In this document: positions 1-11,390 of the stretch, in pieces
Position numbering within the stretch: the stretch's first letter is position 1
How the letters are laid out: each line of letters starts with the position of its first letter
Origin: Gnetum montanum
Taxonomy: Eukaryota; Streptophyta; Gnetopsida; Gnetales; Gnetaceae
Assembly (NCBI GenBank): GCA_015680685.1
Contig: MNCI01016414.1
Span: 339,037-367,718 of the forward strand
DNA: 28,682 nucleotides
Direction: 5' to 3'
Made by a program: the position numbers and the translations under genes
The notes under the pieces: model-generated
What the model was told of the DNA's origin: nothing
Database searches by the model: none
What the model saw: the letters and a program-made list of their open reading frames with translations, nothing else

Positions 1-115
1 CATTGTTGTGTGTGAATTTATGTGACTTTTTATAATTACTTTTTTCTAAGAGATATATCGTTAAGTCCTTTACAGCGACCTTGTATGATGTAACTAATCT
101 AGATAACTAGCACCG
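1..115 (-). other. Element E leader with gag start codon
   Basis: This is the untranslated leader between the primer-binding site and gag of a minus-strand element whose body lies left of the window. It aligns in the same orientation with the leader of element B at 23321-23444, sharing stretches such as AGATATATCGTTAAGTCCTT. The CAT at positions 1-3 lines up with B's presumed gag ATG, so only the start codon of E's gag falls in the window. Confidence 0.7.
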
Positions 116-133
116 TCACTGACAATGGGGCCA
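116..133 (-). promoter_or_regulatory. Primer-binding site of element E (tRNA-Asp, decayed)
   Basis: On the plus strand the 18 bases match 13 of 18 positions of the 3' end of plant tRNA-Asp (TCCCCGGCAACGGCGCCA). One base separates the site from the LTR end, as in elements B and D. It would prime minus-strand DNA synthesis. The tRNA-Asp sequence is from general knowledge; the match was counted by eye. Confidence 0.7.
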
Positions 134-134
134 A

Positions 135-885
135 TGATGAGTGGCAAGGTACCCCCTACACTCGACCATATGAATATGAGCATTCTCACGTGCGATCTGG
201 TCGAACTCCGCAGATAGACTAGTTAGGTTGCAGTTCACTGTCTTCCCACCTGGACTAGTATTATATTTGTCATGTATGGTTTAGTCCAGAGTGAGGTGTA
301 TGATGTGTTCTAACCTAATGCTACTCTTGAAGGCAATGGAAAATAATATTAACTAAGCTAAGCTAGGAGGGAAAGGGTAAGAGAATCTAATCTAGCCTAA
401 GTGCGATGAGCATCCGATTCCTTGATCAACCGTACACATCTTGGACTTCGTGCATGACTACCACTGGGGTTACCAAGCGTAGATCCTAGGTACACCACTA
501 GGATACCAAGTAGTCACCTTTAAATTCTTGTAATCAAGTCATCCTCATTCCGCGTTACTAGGAGATAAGGGTGAGAGGAAAAAGTAGTAAATAACAATTA
601 AATAAACAAATAACAAAGTGAATGCTACAATGATGAAGTAATCTCGATATTTATTGCTGGTCATGTGCATGTCCAAGTATGTCACACTCGAATAAAGAAT
701 GTCGTACAATTACATTCACCACACTGTGGGTAGACACGAGAAAAATAATCTATCTCTGGAGGGATCAAACTGCCAAAGCTTCGCTACTTCTATTCTAGGA
801 TGATCAACAAGGGAGAGCTGCTTCTTATTTATAGACATTGTGGTGGACTACGATATCACGACCCATGTGATATTGCATCCCATCA
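135..885 (-). repeat. 5' LTR of element E
   Basis: The sequence is homologous along its length to both LTRs of element B (15595-16419 and 23464-24269). Read on the minus strand it starts TGATGGGATG and ends ACTCATCA, close to the 8-base inverted ends TGATGAGT/ACTCATCA of the family. A TATA box (TATAAATA, plus-strand 826-833) and a polyadenylation signal (AATAAA, plus-strand 650-655) are present in the expected order. Two degenerate GATATC palindromic units (about 849-877) sit upstream of the TATA box. Beyond 885 the homology switches abruptly to gag of element A, so E inserted there; the candidate target duplication GTATA is at 886-890 and its partner is outside the window. Confidence 0.85.
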
Positions 886-2549
886 GTATAGGTCATTAAA
901 ATCAAAATCAATTCGCCATTGGCCCACAATGGTAGAACTCTTCAATGAAAGATATCAAACATGTGCAAGAGTGTCAACCTTAAGGAGACAAATCCAAAAG
1001 TGGAAACAAGGGCAACATGAACCCTTGGACATGGCCTTAGAAAGATATTACTTACTATTAAACAACTACCCAGGCCATGGGTTCTCTAAGGAAAGGCTAA
1101 TGTATCACATCATGGATGGGCTCTTTAATGAAACAATGGAAACCCTAGGGATGTATGCCCCAGGTCAACTTTATGAACTACAAACCCACCAATTCCAAGA
1201 GCTTACTAAGCAACTAGCAAAAGAAGAGGGAGAAATAGCCAAATGGTAGAATGTTGAAAAATCTCAACCAAACCAAACTCTTAGAGTAACAAAGGTCCAT
1301 AATCATGAAAAAGAGAAATCAACTCACCTCGAGGAGGTGGAACCATACCCATCTTTGCCAATACTAAAATCACTAGATGAAATCAAGGTAAATATTAATA
1401 AGATGATGGAGTGGGTACATGAAAAATGCAGAGAATATGCAAACATTATTAGAGGTAGAACCACACAAGATCACTTTAACAACCAAAATAAACAGAGGAT
1501 GCCAAACGTAGAAATAGGACAAAACACCATTTGATAATCGAAAAGAAGGGTTGAAGAAAATAAGGATAGGAGCTCAACTACAAATCATAAGTATCAATGT
1601 GATGTTTATCTGTACGATCACCCCAAAGGCCAATGCCTAGTATTGTCACATTTACATGAGCATTGGGGAGGAATGCTACATCTAGATTTCATACAGAAGT
1701 ACCGTGTCCAACCGTAATGGCAAAACCCCCAGTCATGGGGTAGGCCACCGCCAGATGGACCACATCCTTCGTATTACCCAAAACCAAGTGCTTATTATGT
1801 TTAGCACCCTGTTTCTCCAACTAGATCAACATCCTCTACTTCTCCTCATCATTATCATTCTCTTGAGTATCATCAACCCATGTCCTCTCCCATGAGATCA
1901 CCACCTCATGTTCCTTACACTTCTCCTTGCCCTTAATATTCTCATCCTTTACCTCCTTCTACATCACCATCAGTTGTACCAGAAGGTTTTGAACCATAGC
2001 ACCAACCCATGAACATTACTTGTGCTGCTACTGTCAACAGCAGTGGAAATCCTCCACAACTTCAGCAGCGTTCTTTCTTTAAGCATGGTCGTAGAAAGAG
2101 ACAGCATGATTCTAAAACCACTACATCCTCTAACTCAACACAAGCCTAGCACTGCGATGCACCTTCCTCTTCGAACTCAATGCCTCCAATTACCTTATCT
2201 AGACCACCAATCAACACTCCAACAACCATGTGACCCAATGAATATGACAAAGTGAGAAGGCATATCGATCCTTGCATATCGTCTTATGGTCATGGGTGCC
2301 ATAGTGGGTTAGCTCCTTATCACATGACCACATCTTATAATCTACCCCATTATGCCTATTTTAATCAAGTGTGTGAACCCCAATTTGGGTACATTCTTGC
2401 CACCACATCAAAAGACACCCAGTGGTTTGGATATGACTGGACCCCAATATTTTCAACATGCATGGATCCAAACTTTCCATTTATTAATTCTTGCCATGAC
2501 CAAAGGTTTAGTCATGGAAGATACTCCTCATTTTAACAAGCAAAATTAG
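886..2549 (+). pseudogene. gag: gag of element A (5'-truncated by element E)
   Basis: This is the remainder of a Ty3/gypsy-type Gag, the structural protein that would form the cytoplasmic particle. It resumes at the capsid motif YRSLKSKSIRHW, which matches B's YRSLKPNSIRRW, and continues through the helical capsid core (LFNERYQ, LERYYLLLNNYPGHGFS, GMYAPGQLYEL). Next come a basic and Glu-rich stretch, a degraded zinc knuckle (1598-1636; second Cys replaced by Tyr), a Pro/Ser/Gln-rich tail and a conserved LPHYAY-FNQVCEP block. Stop codons interrupt it, for example at 1247-1249 and after 1534, and a frameshift near 2400 moves the end to FNKQN and a stop at 2549. An apparent start at about 800 lies inside the antisense LTR of E and is a chimaera. 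No protease follows. Confidence 0.85.
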
Positions 2550-3955
2550 TAAATTTTCTTCCTTTTCTTTGGTCTTACAATTTTTTTGTTTTTCAATTTT
2601 TTGTTTTTTAATTCTTCATTTTTCAATTTTTCATTTTATATTTTTGTGGGTAATCTCATCTCTGAATAAAATATTCATGTAACCCATTGATTGAGATGTT
2701 GTTCTATGTTATCAAGTCATAAATAATTATCTAGACAGTGAGCCCATAGCATCCACCCACCCATTCTATTAATAAGAGATCCTACTCTAGGTACGATGAT
2801 ATTCTTGTCATCATTACAACTTAAAGTAACTTTGTACTCATTATGCCGATAGTGAAGAGTGACGAACTAAGAGGGAATGAAAAGGGTGTGACATCAAGGG
2901 GACTTGTGGATTCTCTTTGGTGACATCTATAGGTGCTATCATGCAACTTGTTTGTACTAAAATCCTTGTAGATCTAACGAAAAATGGAAGTAAGAGTTGT
3001 GATAAAGGCACTCAATAAAGGAACTCAATGCTATTCTAGGGGATCCCACTGGAAAGACATGCACCCATGCCTGAAGGTTGGTAGATTTTCCATATCACCT
3101 TTGGAAAAGACAAAGTGCAAAAGTGGCTAGAAGAAGAAAAGAAAAGAAGAAGAAAGCCAAAAAGACAAGAAAGAAGAGAAGAAAAAAAGAAAAGCTTAAG
3201 AAAAACATGCCACAAACAAATTTAAATCACCCCTCACTTGGAAAAAATGTCAAGTGATCATATGCCTTGCTATCATGATGCTCTTATGGTTGTCTCTCAT
3301 CGAGAGGAAACAATGCAATGTCACTGATCAAAGGAATGGACTTGGTTCTAATCTTGGAGCAAAAGGCTAATATTACTTTAATCACACATCACACTTAGGA
3401 TTCATTATACCCATGGTAAGTTACCTCACATCCTAATCTCTAAAATCCCTTCTATAATTCATCTCATCTCACGGTCCAGGTACTTACAACTTGTGTATTG
3501 TGTGGCATAGAATTTATACCTCATCACAATGTACTTAACATGTGTGTGTTCTTGTTGCACAAGTGCAGATTGCAATTAACCCTTCTATGCCTACAAAGAT
3601 TTTAAGGCGTGGTTATGCAAGGGCATGATAGGTTGGAACCTACTTTGGGGAGGATCCACTTGCATGAATTTTGTAATTTGTACTTGTTGCACATCATCAC
3701 ATCATTCTATACCCTCTAAGTATTACATTACCAAATCTATTCTTTCCTCTGTCATTATTTCAACCAAATGTTCATTAGGACCACTACATGTCTTTTATTT
3801 CTCACCCTTTTCAAAGAACTTCATTGTATAATTCCACTTCATTGCCCTTCTGGTGCCTTAATGTCCACTTGACATCATCCTAGACCTTTTAAATATACCT
3901 CAAATCCTTCATTTTTAGCTGTAAAAACCTGAAAAATCATCAATTTTGCTAAGTA
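2550..3955 (+). other. Conserved non-coding spacer of element A
   Basis: There is no credible gene here. The spacer begins with a T-rich tract (2577-2650), like those after gag in B and D. It holds blocks shared with the spacers of B (minus strand, about 20270-21200) and D (minus strand, about 14550-15520). These include a TGTGACATCAAGGGGACTTG block (2888-2907), a block at 3034-3081 around TGGAAAGACATGCACCCATG, and GGTTGGAACCTACTTTGGGG near 3631. Conservation without an open frame suggests an RNA or cis-acting role, or simply shared descent. Confidence 0.6.
3128..3198 (+). repeat. Internal purine-rich tract of element A
   Basis: About 70 bases are almost entirely A and G with GAAGAAAAG-type units. 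The counterpart in B is the CTTT-rich tract at plus-strand 20728-20766, at the same place in the spacer and on the same element strand. It could be a low-complexity expansion or an internal polypurine primer; the sequence alone does not decide. Confidence 0.5.
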
Positions 3956-3968
3956 CCATATTTTGGAT

Positions 3969-4062
3969 CGAATGCGATATCAAGTACCTGGTATCAAGTC
4001 CAACATGCTATTAGGGTTGCACTATCATGTACACAATATTGCATCCACAAAACCTATATATA
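3969..4062 (+). promoter_or_regulatory. Internal promoter of gene 2, element A
   Basis: A TATA box (TATATATA, 4055-4062) is preceded by four degenerate units of a GATATC-type repeat: TGCGATATCAAGTAC, GGTATCAAGTCC, ACTATCATGTAC and ACAATATTGCATCC. The same arrangement precedes gene 2 in B and D, and the TATA box in the family's LTRs. The gene 2 start codon lies about 550 bases downstream. Confidence 0.65.
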
Positions 4063-4348
4063 TGGGCCCTCCCTGCATCCCCCCTCCCCCCCACTACACG
4101 GGCACACACATAGCAATCATTTTCAACTGTTAATGCAAGGGGAATTGTTGCAATTTTCTTCCATGATTTTTTCACGCTTTGAGAGTCTAACATTCAACCA
4201 TCAATATCTTGCTCATTAATGCTCTGATTTTCCTTCTAATCGGACCTACTTAAACCTGAAGTGTTTAACTCAGTCGTGGGGAAGGGGTATGGTAGAATTT
4301 GTGCATAAATTTTTTAAAATTTACTATCACCCAAAGGATATCATAAGG

Positions 4349-4609
4349 GTAAGTTCTATTGGAAAATGTTAAAAACTCATGCCACAATAATTTTCATCCT
4401 TCACCCAAGTCATTTAAATTATTGTTGAAGTCACCTGAGAAAATCGAGCCCAACATTAAAACTTTTAGGGGAATTTTCTTGAAAAAATTTCTAACTCTAA
4501 AATCACACTACATAAAAATTTAGCATTTATTAAAGGCAATGAGTAAGGTATGAGATAATTAAACTTTTTTCAATGACCTTTCTAGCAATCGATCTTGGTA
4601 TGATTACAA
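4349..4609 (+). other. Predicted 5'-UTR intron of gene 2, element A
   Basis: A strong donor, AGG|GTAAGT (GT at 4349-4350), is followed 261 bases later by ATTACAA directly against the ATG. At this position B has ATTGCAG and D has ATTGTAG, so A's acceptor appears lost by G-to-A change. Donor-like sequences occur at the same relative place in B and D. Splicing is inferred from sequence only. Confidence 0.45.
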
Positions 4610-7397
4610 ATGACCCCTAAACAAGGACAACATGGAGGATCTTCTCAAGGTGTAGCCAAATGCCCAAGAAGAGGTAGAGACTAAGGACCTCCCACAAAAC
4701 ATGCAGAATAGGAGGCACAATTGTTTAGCATCCATCAAGAAACCCTTGTTACTACACAATCCAGTCAAGTAGAAGGTGGATAAGGTAGGGCACTTGAATA
4801 AGGACAACATCTCACGTTGTCCCCAAAATGTGTTCAGGCCATTCAAAAAAGGTCCACATTCGTTGCAGTGATCGTGGAACTTAATTTTGGACCTTTTACC
4901 AAATTTTCCCCTGAACTAGTCAAAGATCAACTCAAGGGATCTCCACTATGGCCTATCTCTCAGAAAATGGAGAATGGAATTTGAGGGAAACTTATCAATT
5001 TTGGTATAATAAAGAGAAAGGAACCACTGCCAACATTGGTGGAATTTTAGTTGATTTCTCTATAAAGGCCATTGTAAAAGTTCTGAATCTTCTGAATACG
5101 AGGCCCAAAGTTACTCATCTATCCACTCGCTCCAATGCAGACATGAGAAAAGTATGGTTATAAAAGGTGTACGGCAAAGAAGAAAAAACATATGGAGAAC
5201 TGATCCTTGAATAGAGAATCTATTTTAAAATTGGCACTTATCACATCTTACCAACGAAGGGGCTAAATAGGATCTCTACCTATGTGGCCAGAGGAAGCAC
5301 AATCTTGATGGGCAAGGTTGATGTCAGTTTGCCCCATTTCTATTTAACAGAAATATTCAGCAGTTCGAAGAACGCAAGATAGGAAAGTTTGAATTGCCCT
5401 TTCCCTATCTAATTAGGAAGTTATGCTAGTGTGCTAGAATTCTAGGATACACTAATGGCGTCCTCAGAAAAGCTCAAAATACTTCATATGCTAAATTACT
5501 AAAGCCACCAGCACTAAGAAAAGATGTTGGTGGGACACTGCCTGAACAAGAGTAGACGATTGGGCCCACTGCACCTCAAGTAGTAGGGCCTAGCAAACTT
5601 CTAGACACAAGGCTCAGCCAAAAACAAGAAATAGGGCCCAGCATGCAGCCCACAAGCCAGCAAGACCAGCAACCGCCACCGCCGTCGCAAGATTACTGAC
5701 CGTTGATGAGCCATCGCAGAAACAATTAGTTGGGGAAGTTAGGATGAGGCCAACATTTTCAAGGTAATCGATGATGCCATATAGCCTACCATATCAATTG
5801 ATCTTGCAAGGGGTGAGGTCTCAATATAAACAGGAGAAGAGGAGTCGCATTAGTCATAATAGATTTCTGGGAATGCTGCATCATTTCAAGTACAATTAGA
5901 AATTGGTGAAGGCATCACAGTGGTGGTTGTGCAACACCAAGATGCAATCAAAGTAGTAGAAGTGGTTGCAGATCACATCAAAGAGTCATTTAATGTCCCT
6001 GTTGTACCACCAGTAGATCTCATAGGAGCACATGAAGCTCAAGTTCTATCCAATACCTCAATGACTCCTGCAGAACATGAGGATGCTCTAGAATGCTTGC
6101 TGCAAATATGACAAGTAATGACATCCTTATTTGACATCCCCCAAGATGTCACAGTGGCACAATCAAACCTCATTTCCACTCAGGGAAAGTTGATTATGGC
6201 TAAGGTTAGGGTTGAACATGTAGAAGATGAGTTAAATAGACTCAAAGAGAAGTTTTTTGCCCTACAAGCTAAATAGTAGGATCCATCCCAACTCATTCTA
6301 GTTGATCAACTAGAATCATTTAGGATAGAGTAACTAAATAAATTATTAGAGGAGAATAAAAGGGTAGCAATGGCAAAGGAAAAGGCTAATTGGGATGCTT
6401 CAAAAGCACAAGCTCAAACATATGCACACGCAAAAGCACTCAAGGCCTTACAAGAAGAAAATGAACTCCTTGCTGCCAAAAATCTGTGATTGATAATAGT
6501 TGAAAAAAAAAAGAATGTTCTTAAGGAAATTTTTCAGCAAATGAGAGAACAACTAATAAGAGTCAACCAAGATATAAGTTACTTGGCCAGAGAGAATAGA
6601 ACCCTCTCAATGGAGGAGGTACGTGCCATCCATTAGAAGATGACCATTGAAATAAGCATGTGGCAAAACAAAGCTAAGCGACATGAAAAATTGAAGGAGC
6701 ATTTCCGAGATCAAGTGGGGATGTATAAGGAGATCATTGAAAAAGAGATTCATATGGCTAAGATCCACATCAACTCTTTCAGTGCTCAAAACACTGACTG
6801 GCGGGCCATATTAGACACTTACGCCTTAATCCACTAAGTAGAATTAAAGAGTTGGGACTTGTACATCCAAGATCTCATAGAATACATGGAATTGAAAAAC
6901 CTGCGATATGCTAACTTGGCCATGTTAACAACAAGACACTCAAGGATTGAGCTAGAAAAATAGGTAGCTTCCATCTATGTCAAATATGAAATAGAGTTTG
7001 CTAAACACAAAAAAACATTGCAAAAATTGTAGGTAGCAAATTCTAAACTAGAGGTGGTAAAAGCTAGCTACCACGGCATAAGGATGTTGTAGCAGACTTG
7101 GCTTGATGGCTTATAGACTATCAAGAATGCAGAGACAAAGCTAGAGCCTACAAGAAGGAATGTCAGCTATTTGCAACATGGTACATCAAAGCTAATTAGA
7201 TGTTTACGCAACTGTTGTGTCCATGGGAGGTGCTAACTTTGTCAAATATTGGAACATCAGCATGCACGGCACATGATCCCTGAATAGAGGAAGAAAAACT
7301 TCAAGTACTCCTTTAGAAGTATCCATTTCCAAAGCCTAAAGCACATGATAAAGGGAAGAGTCCCATGGAGGAGCCACCACCACCAGGAACCACATGA
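4610..7397 (+). pseudogene. Gene 2 of element A: plant-transposon-domain and coiled-coil protein
   Basis: This is a decayed copy of the family's second gene, about 929 codons long and equal in length to B's. It starts ATG-ACC-CCT-AAA, aligned with MALK in B and MAPK in D. The N-terminal block (VELNFGPFTKFSPELVKDQL, GSPLWP) is followed by a region resembling the putative plant transposon protein family (GGILVDFSIKAIVKVLNL; later LPTKGLNRIST, LPFPYLI.KLC). Then come a GPS/GPT and Pro/Gln-rich linker (about 5560-5690), a conserved block DHIKESFNVPVVPPVDLIGA (about 5960-6030), a long Lys/Glu/Gln-rich coiled coil (about 6150-7190) and a C-terminus ending PMEEPPPPGTT. Several stops and at least one frameshift (near 4970) kill it. 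It lies immediately upstream of the polypurine tract, in the env-like position. Its function is unknown. Confidence 0.75.
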
Positions 7398-7551
7398 GTT
7401 CCAAATAATTTTGTATTTTGTATGTTGTGTTGTGTTTGAATTTTTTTTTTTGTCTAGTCTCACACTATAGCATGAAATAATCCATAGTCAATCCATAATC
7501 CCATAACTATCCACTATGTAATTAAATGAACTTGTTCCTCATTTTTTTTGA
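7398..7551 (+). other. 3' untranslated region of element A
   Basis: The region between the gene 2 stop and the pre-LTR motif is A/T-rich and shows no gene. It matches the equivalent stretch of B (plus strand about 16454-16583). Confidence 0.5.
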
Positions 7552-7578
7552 CTCGAGGACGAGTTTAGTCGGGGGGTA
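7552..7578 (+). promoter_or_regulatory. Polypurine tract region of element A
   Basis: CTCGAGGACGAG (7552-7563) is followed by a G-run, CGGGGGGTA, directly against the LTR start TGATGA at 7579. The same order occurs in B. A GAGGACGAG-like motif followed by a G-rich tract just before the 3' LTR is common in plant Ty3/gypsy elements. It would prime plus-strand synthesis. Confidence 0.75.
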
Positions 7579-8444
7579 TGATGAATTGTGGTTTGCCAAG
7601 CCCCAATATTTGGTACATGATATCGGGTAGGCAATATTGCAACCTAGATACGATATTGTATACATGATATCATGATTCATGTATGAGCCTATAAATATAG
7701 CATTTAGGCACACAGTGAAGGAGTCTTTCGATAAGTCTTTAGGGTTGAGTCTCTTTGTTAGTTTTTAGTTAGCTTTCAATTCTTTTCCCAAGTGCATGCC
7801 CATAGTTAGATGCTTATAATTGTATAGAACCTTTGTTTGAGTGTGACGTACTTGGACATGCACATGATCAGCAATAAAGATCAAGATTACTCTATCATTA
7901 CAGCATTCACTTGGTTTTTACTTGTTTTAATTGTTAATTATTTATTGTTGTTTTCTTAGTTAATATTTCTTTTATTTTCATTTACTATTCCTATTATTAA
8001 TGCAAAATGAGTATGTCTTAATCACAAACATTTAAGTGTAACTACGTGGTAACCCAGTGGCATAACAAGTAGTGCTTCGAGTGATGTGCGCTTGGTAACC
8101 CCAGAAGTAGTACAAAAAGTCCAAGATGCATATGGATGATTAAGGACAGCTGCTCATCACATTTAGGCTAGCCTAGATTTTTTTTCCTATTTCTTATTAC
8201 CTTAATCAAGTTATTTCTCATTGTCTTTAGGAGTAGCGTAGTATTAGAAATCACATCATACATCTCACTCTAGACTAAACCATACATTACAAAGCAAATA
8301 CTAGTTCAGGTGGGAAGACAGCAAAATATGATCAATGTATAATTGTCTAGATGCCACAACTAGTCCATTCGCAGAGTTTGACCAGATCACGCATGCACAC
8401 TTGTATTCGTATGGTTGAGTCTAGCGGTACCTCGTTGCTCATCA
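7579..8444 (+). repeat. 3' LTR of element A
   Basis: It is homologous in inverse orientation to the LTRs of B and E, and is 866 bp long. It runs from TGATGAATTG to GCTCATCA. U3 carries a degenerate array of GATATC/AATATT units (7604-7680) and a TATA box (TATAAATA, 7690-7697). AATAAA (7873-7878) follows in the R region. Directly after 8444 the sequence is reverse transcriptase of element C, which marks the insertion site (candidate target duplication GTGAG, 8445-8449; partner off-window). Confidence 0.85.
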
Positions 8445-11091
8445 GTGAGGAAATCCATTTCACCTTTGCAATTCCAGTGATGCTAGTTCCAAAGAAGGAC
8501 AAAGATGAATGGAGGATGTGCATTGATTCCAAGGTAGTGAACAGGATAATAGTGAGGTACAGGTTTCCTATTCCAAGGATGGATGATATTCTTGATGTCC
8601 TTACCAATGCTGAAATCTTTATAAAAATTAATTTGAAGAGTGGGTACCATCAAATCTAAATCACGCCTGGTGATGAGTGGAAGACAGCTTTCAAAACACC
8701 AAATGAATTGTTTGAGTGGTTTGTAATGTCATTTGGGCTCACAAATACACCTGCTACATTCATGAGGTTCATGCATGATGTACAGAAGGACTTGATTGGT
8801 AGGTGTTGTATTATTTTTTTGATAATATTTTGGTGTATAGCTGTAATGAGGAAGAGCACTTAGATCACTTAAGGATGGTGTGCCTTAAGTTGGAGAAGGC
8901 ACAGTTGGTGATCAATGTGAAGCAAACTCATTTCTTTAAGAGTGAAATCACATATTTGGGACATGCGGTTTCTAAAAATTAAATTTGGATGGAAGCTACC
9001 AAGGTGAAGACTATAAGGGATTGGCCAACTCCTAAGAATGTTGAGGAGGTAAGATCATTCCTTGGTTTAGCAGGTTTTTATAGAAGGTTCATCAAAAATT
9101 TTAGTGGTATTTTGTAGCCTATGTTTGATTTGTTGAAGAAAAATAAGGAATTTAGGTGGGATAATGAAACCCAAGGGAGCTTTAACTTGTTGAAAGAAAA
9201 TATTACCAAAGAATCAGTGCTTGCAATCCTAGATTTTCAAAAGCTTTTTCATGTGGAGGTGGACGCAAGTGGACTTGCTATTGGTAGGGCACTTTCACAA
9301 GAAGGTAGACCTATTGCTTTCTTTATTGACAAATTGAATGAGTCAAGGAAAAAATATATCATATAAGAGAAGGAGTTGTATGTGATTCTTCAAGCAATCA
9401 AGCATTGGAGGCATTAGTTATTGTCCAAAGAATTCACTTTGATGACAAACCACAAAGCACTTAAATTTCTAAACTCACAAAAGAAGTTGACTACAAAGCA
9501 CATTAAGTGGGTTGCATAGTTACAAGAGTTCAACTTTGTGTTAAAACACAAAAGTGCAAAAGCCAATGTGGTAGCTAATGCATTATCAAGGGTGCATGTG
9601 GTAAATTTTAGTGTACCTGATGTGGAAGGTATGGGTGATTTTGCTTCTTTATATGAGCATGATGTTGATTTTGGGAAAGTTTGGAGAAGCCTCAAAGAGC
9701 CATTGATGAATAGGATAGACCAATGGAGGGACTATCATATTCAAGATGAACTATTATTTAAGAATGGAAAGGTATGTATTCCTAATTCTGATTTTGGAAA
9801 GAAGATTTTGTTTGAAAAGCATTATAGTGGCATGGTAAGTCACATGGGTAAGAATATAACATTGGAACCTATAAGTAGGCACTATTTTTGACCTAGTATG
9901 GCAACATAAGTCTCAAATTTTGTGAAGGAGTGCTTAACATGTTAGAAGTTCAAAGGAGGTAAAGGTGTGGATGGACACTATATGCCTTTACCAATTCCCA
10001 AAGGTCCATGGAAAAGTGTGTCATTAGACTTTGTGAGTGGTATTCCAAAGACCAAGAGTGGGAATGATGCAATTTTTATTGTTGTGGACAAGTTCTCCAA
10101 AATGGCACATTTTATTCCATGCAAGAAGGTGAGTGATGCCTCTCATGTTGCAAATTTATTTTTCTAGCATGTTGTGAAGTTGCATGTTATTCCTTTGAAT
10201 ATTTTTTTTGACAAAGACTCCAAGTTCACAAGTCATTTTTGGAGGTCCCTTTGGAAGATTTTAGGGACAAAGTTATATTTTTCTAGTGCATATCATCAAC
10301 AATATAATGGCCAAACGGAGCTGGTAAATAAATCTTTGCTAAACATATTGAGATGTCTATGTGATGGATAGCCAAAAAAGTGGAAAAATTTGTTGTGTCA
10401 TGGTAAATTTTCATAAAATAATGCTATTCATGTTGCAATTGGCAAAAGCCCACTTGAGGTGAACTATGGGTTTTTTTCCAAAGATGGTGGACACTTTGAA
10501 GAGCTTTAATGGTGAAGCTCAACTTAGTGTTAATTTTGTGTAAGAGATGATGGTTTTCCATGCATAAGTAAAATCAAATCTTGAGAAGAAGACTAAAGAG
10601 AGAGTCCTCATGAGAAATGATGGCAAGCAGAAGCCTAATTTTGTTGTTGATGACTTGGTTTGGGTGCACTTGAAGAAGAAGCGGTTGAGAGATGTTAGCT
10701 TCTCCAAATTAAAAGCTAAGAAGATAAGGCCTTTCAAAATCAAGGCTAAAATTCATGACAATGCTTTTGATATTGATATACCAAATGATGTTGGTGTGTG
10801 TCTTTTTTGTTTAATGTTGCAGATCTTATGCACTATCATGGACCAACTGATGAGACTACCATACAGGGAAGCATCAATGAGTTAAAGGGGGCTATTGATT
10901 AGTCTAGGCCTTTAATGAAGAAGAAGGTAATTGTACTCAAGTAGATGAAAGCTTCTAGCACTCTAAGAGTCAAGAGGCATGAATATCTATTCTATTGGAA
11001 GCATCAATCAGCTAATGATGCTATATGTATCCATGAGATCAAACTTGTTGAATGGGGGATCACTTCTACCCCTACTCCCTTGTTCACATGA
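8445..11091 (+). pseudogene. pol: pol of element C: Ty3/gypsy chromovirus polyprotein (5'-truncated)
   Basis: This is the enzyme polyprotein of a Reina/Tekay-like chromovirus, entered in mid reverse transcriptase where A inserted. Reverse transcriptase motifs: LVPKKD (8483-8500), KINLKSGYHQI, FGLTNTPATFMR; the catalytic pair reads D-N instead of D-D at 8821-8826, after a frameshift. RNase H: VDASGLAIGRALSQ and EKELYVILQAIKHW, with TDH changed to TNH and DALSR to NALSR. Integrase: HH-CC zinc finger (about 9815-9950), core [25 protein letters not shown] and NGQTELVNKSL, so the DDE residues are still visible. A GPF/Y-like region (FSKLKAKKIRPFKI) and a weak chromodomain (HEYLFYWKHQ, IHEIKLVEWG; about 10955-11050) complete it before a stop at 11091. 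Many stops show that it is dead. Confidence 0.9.
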
Positions 11092-11102
11092 ATCCACTTT
11101 TT

Positions 11103-11118
11103 GAAGGATGGGAGAGCT
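11103..11118 (+). promoter_or_regulatory. Polypurine tract of element C
   Basis: The purine run GAAGGATGGGAGAG lies between the pol stop and the LTR start TGTAGG at 11121. Its position and composition fit a plus-strand primer. Confidence 0.65.
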
Positions 11119-11390
11119 AGTGTAGGAACACCTCTTCTGATTCACTTGTGCTTATCCTACAAACTTTTTTTTGCAAGTTTTGCACTTGGAGAATACCTAG
11201 ACATGTGTGTCTAGTTTTTGTATGTGTTTTTGTGTTGAATTTTTATGATGAAGATTATTGGATTTTTTGGCATGTTTAGAGGTGTTTTTGGCTTATTTTG
11301 ATGAGTTTAGAAGGCTCAAGGATCTATGGGAACTTGGTGGGAGGCATATGGCATCAAGATAAGCATTTTTATTTTTGGCACCTTTAGGAT

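Larger units (their letters stand above)
1..885 (-). mobile_element. Element E: right end of a minus-strand LTR retrotransposon
   Basis: It comprises 5' LTR, primer-binding site, leader and gag start codon of a member of the same family as A and B, inserted in gag of A. It must be younger than A. The rest lies left of the window, so its coding content is unknown. Confidence 0.8.
886..8444 (+). mobile_element. Element A: pol-less LTR retrotransposon, 5' end off-window
   Basis: The order is partial gag, conserved spacer, internal promoter, gene 2, polypurine tract and 3' LTR. No protease, reverse transcriptase, RNase H or integrase motif was found between gag and the LTR. It lies inside element C and contains element E. 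It is the same family as B in opposite orientation. Confidence 0.8.

Noticed and set aside
3128-3198. Central polypurine tract like that of lentiviruses
   Set aside because: The purine tract is at the same place in A and B but is simple-sequence, lacks a conserved G-run, and is not clear in D. Kept only as a low-complexity tract.
3960-4070. Internal GATATC array and TATA box as a relic solo LTR
   Set aside because: There are no TG...CA inverted ends or primer site around it, and the flanks continue as spacer and gene 2 leader in A, B and D in the same order. Only the promoter-proximal unit resembles the LTR.
4011-4193. 60-codon minus-strand frame over the internal promoter of A
   Set aside because: It overlaps the TATA box and leader in antisense and is not conserved in B or D.
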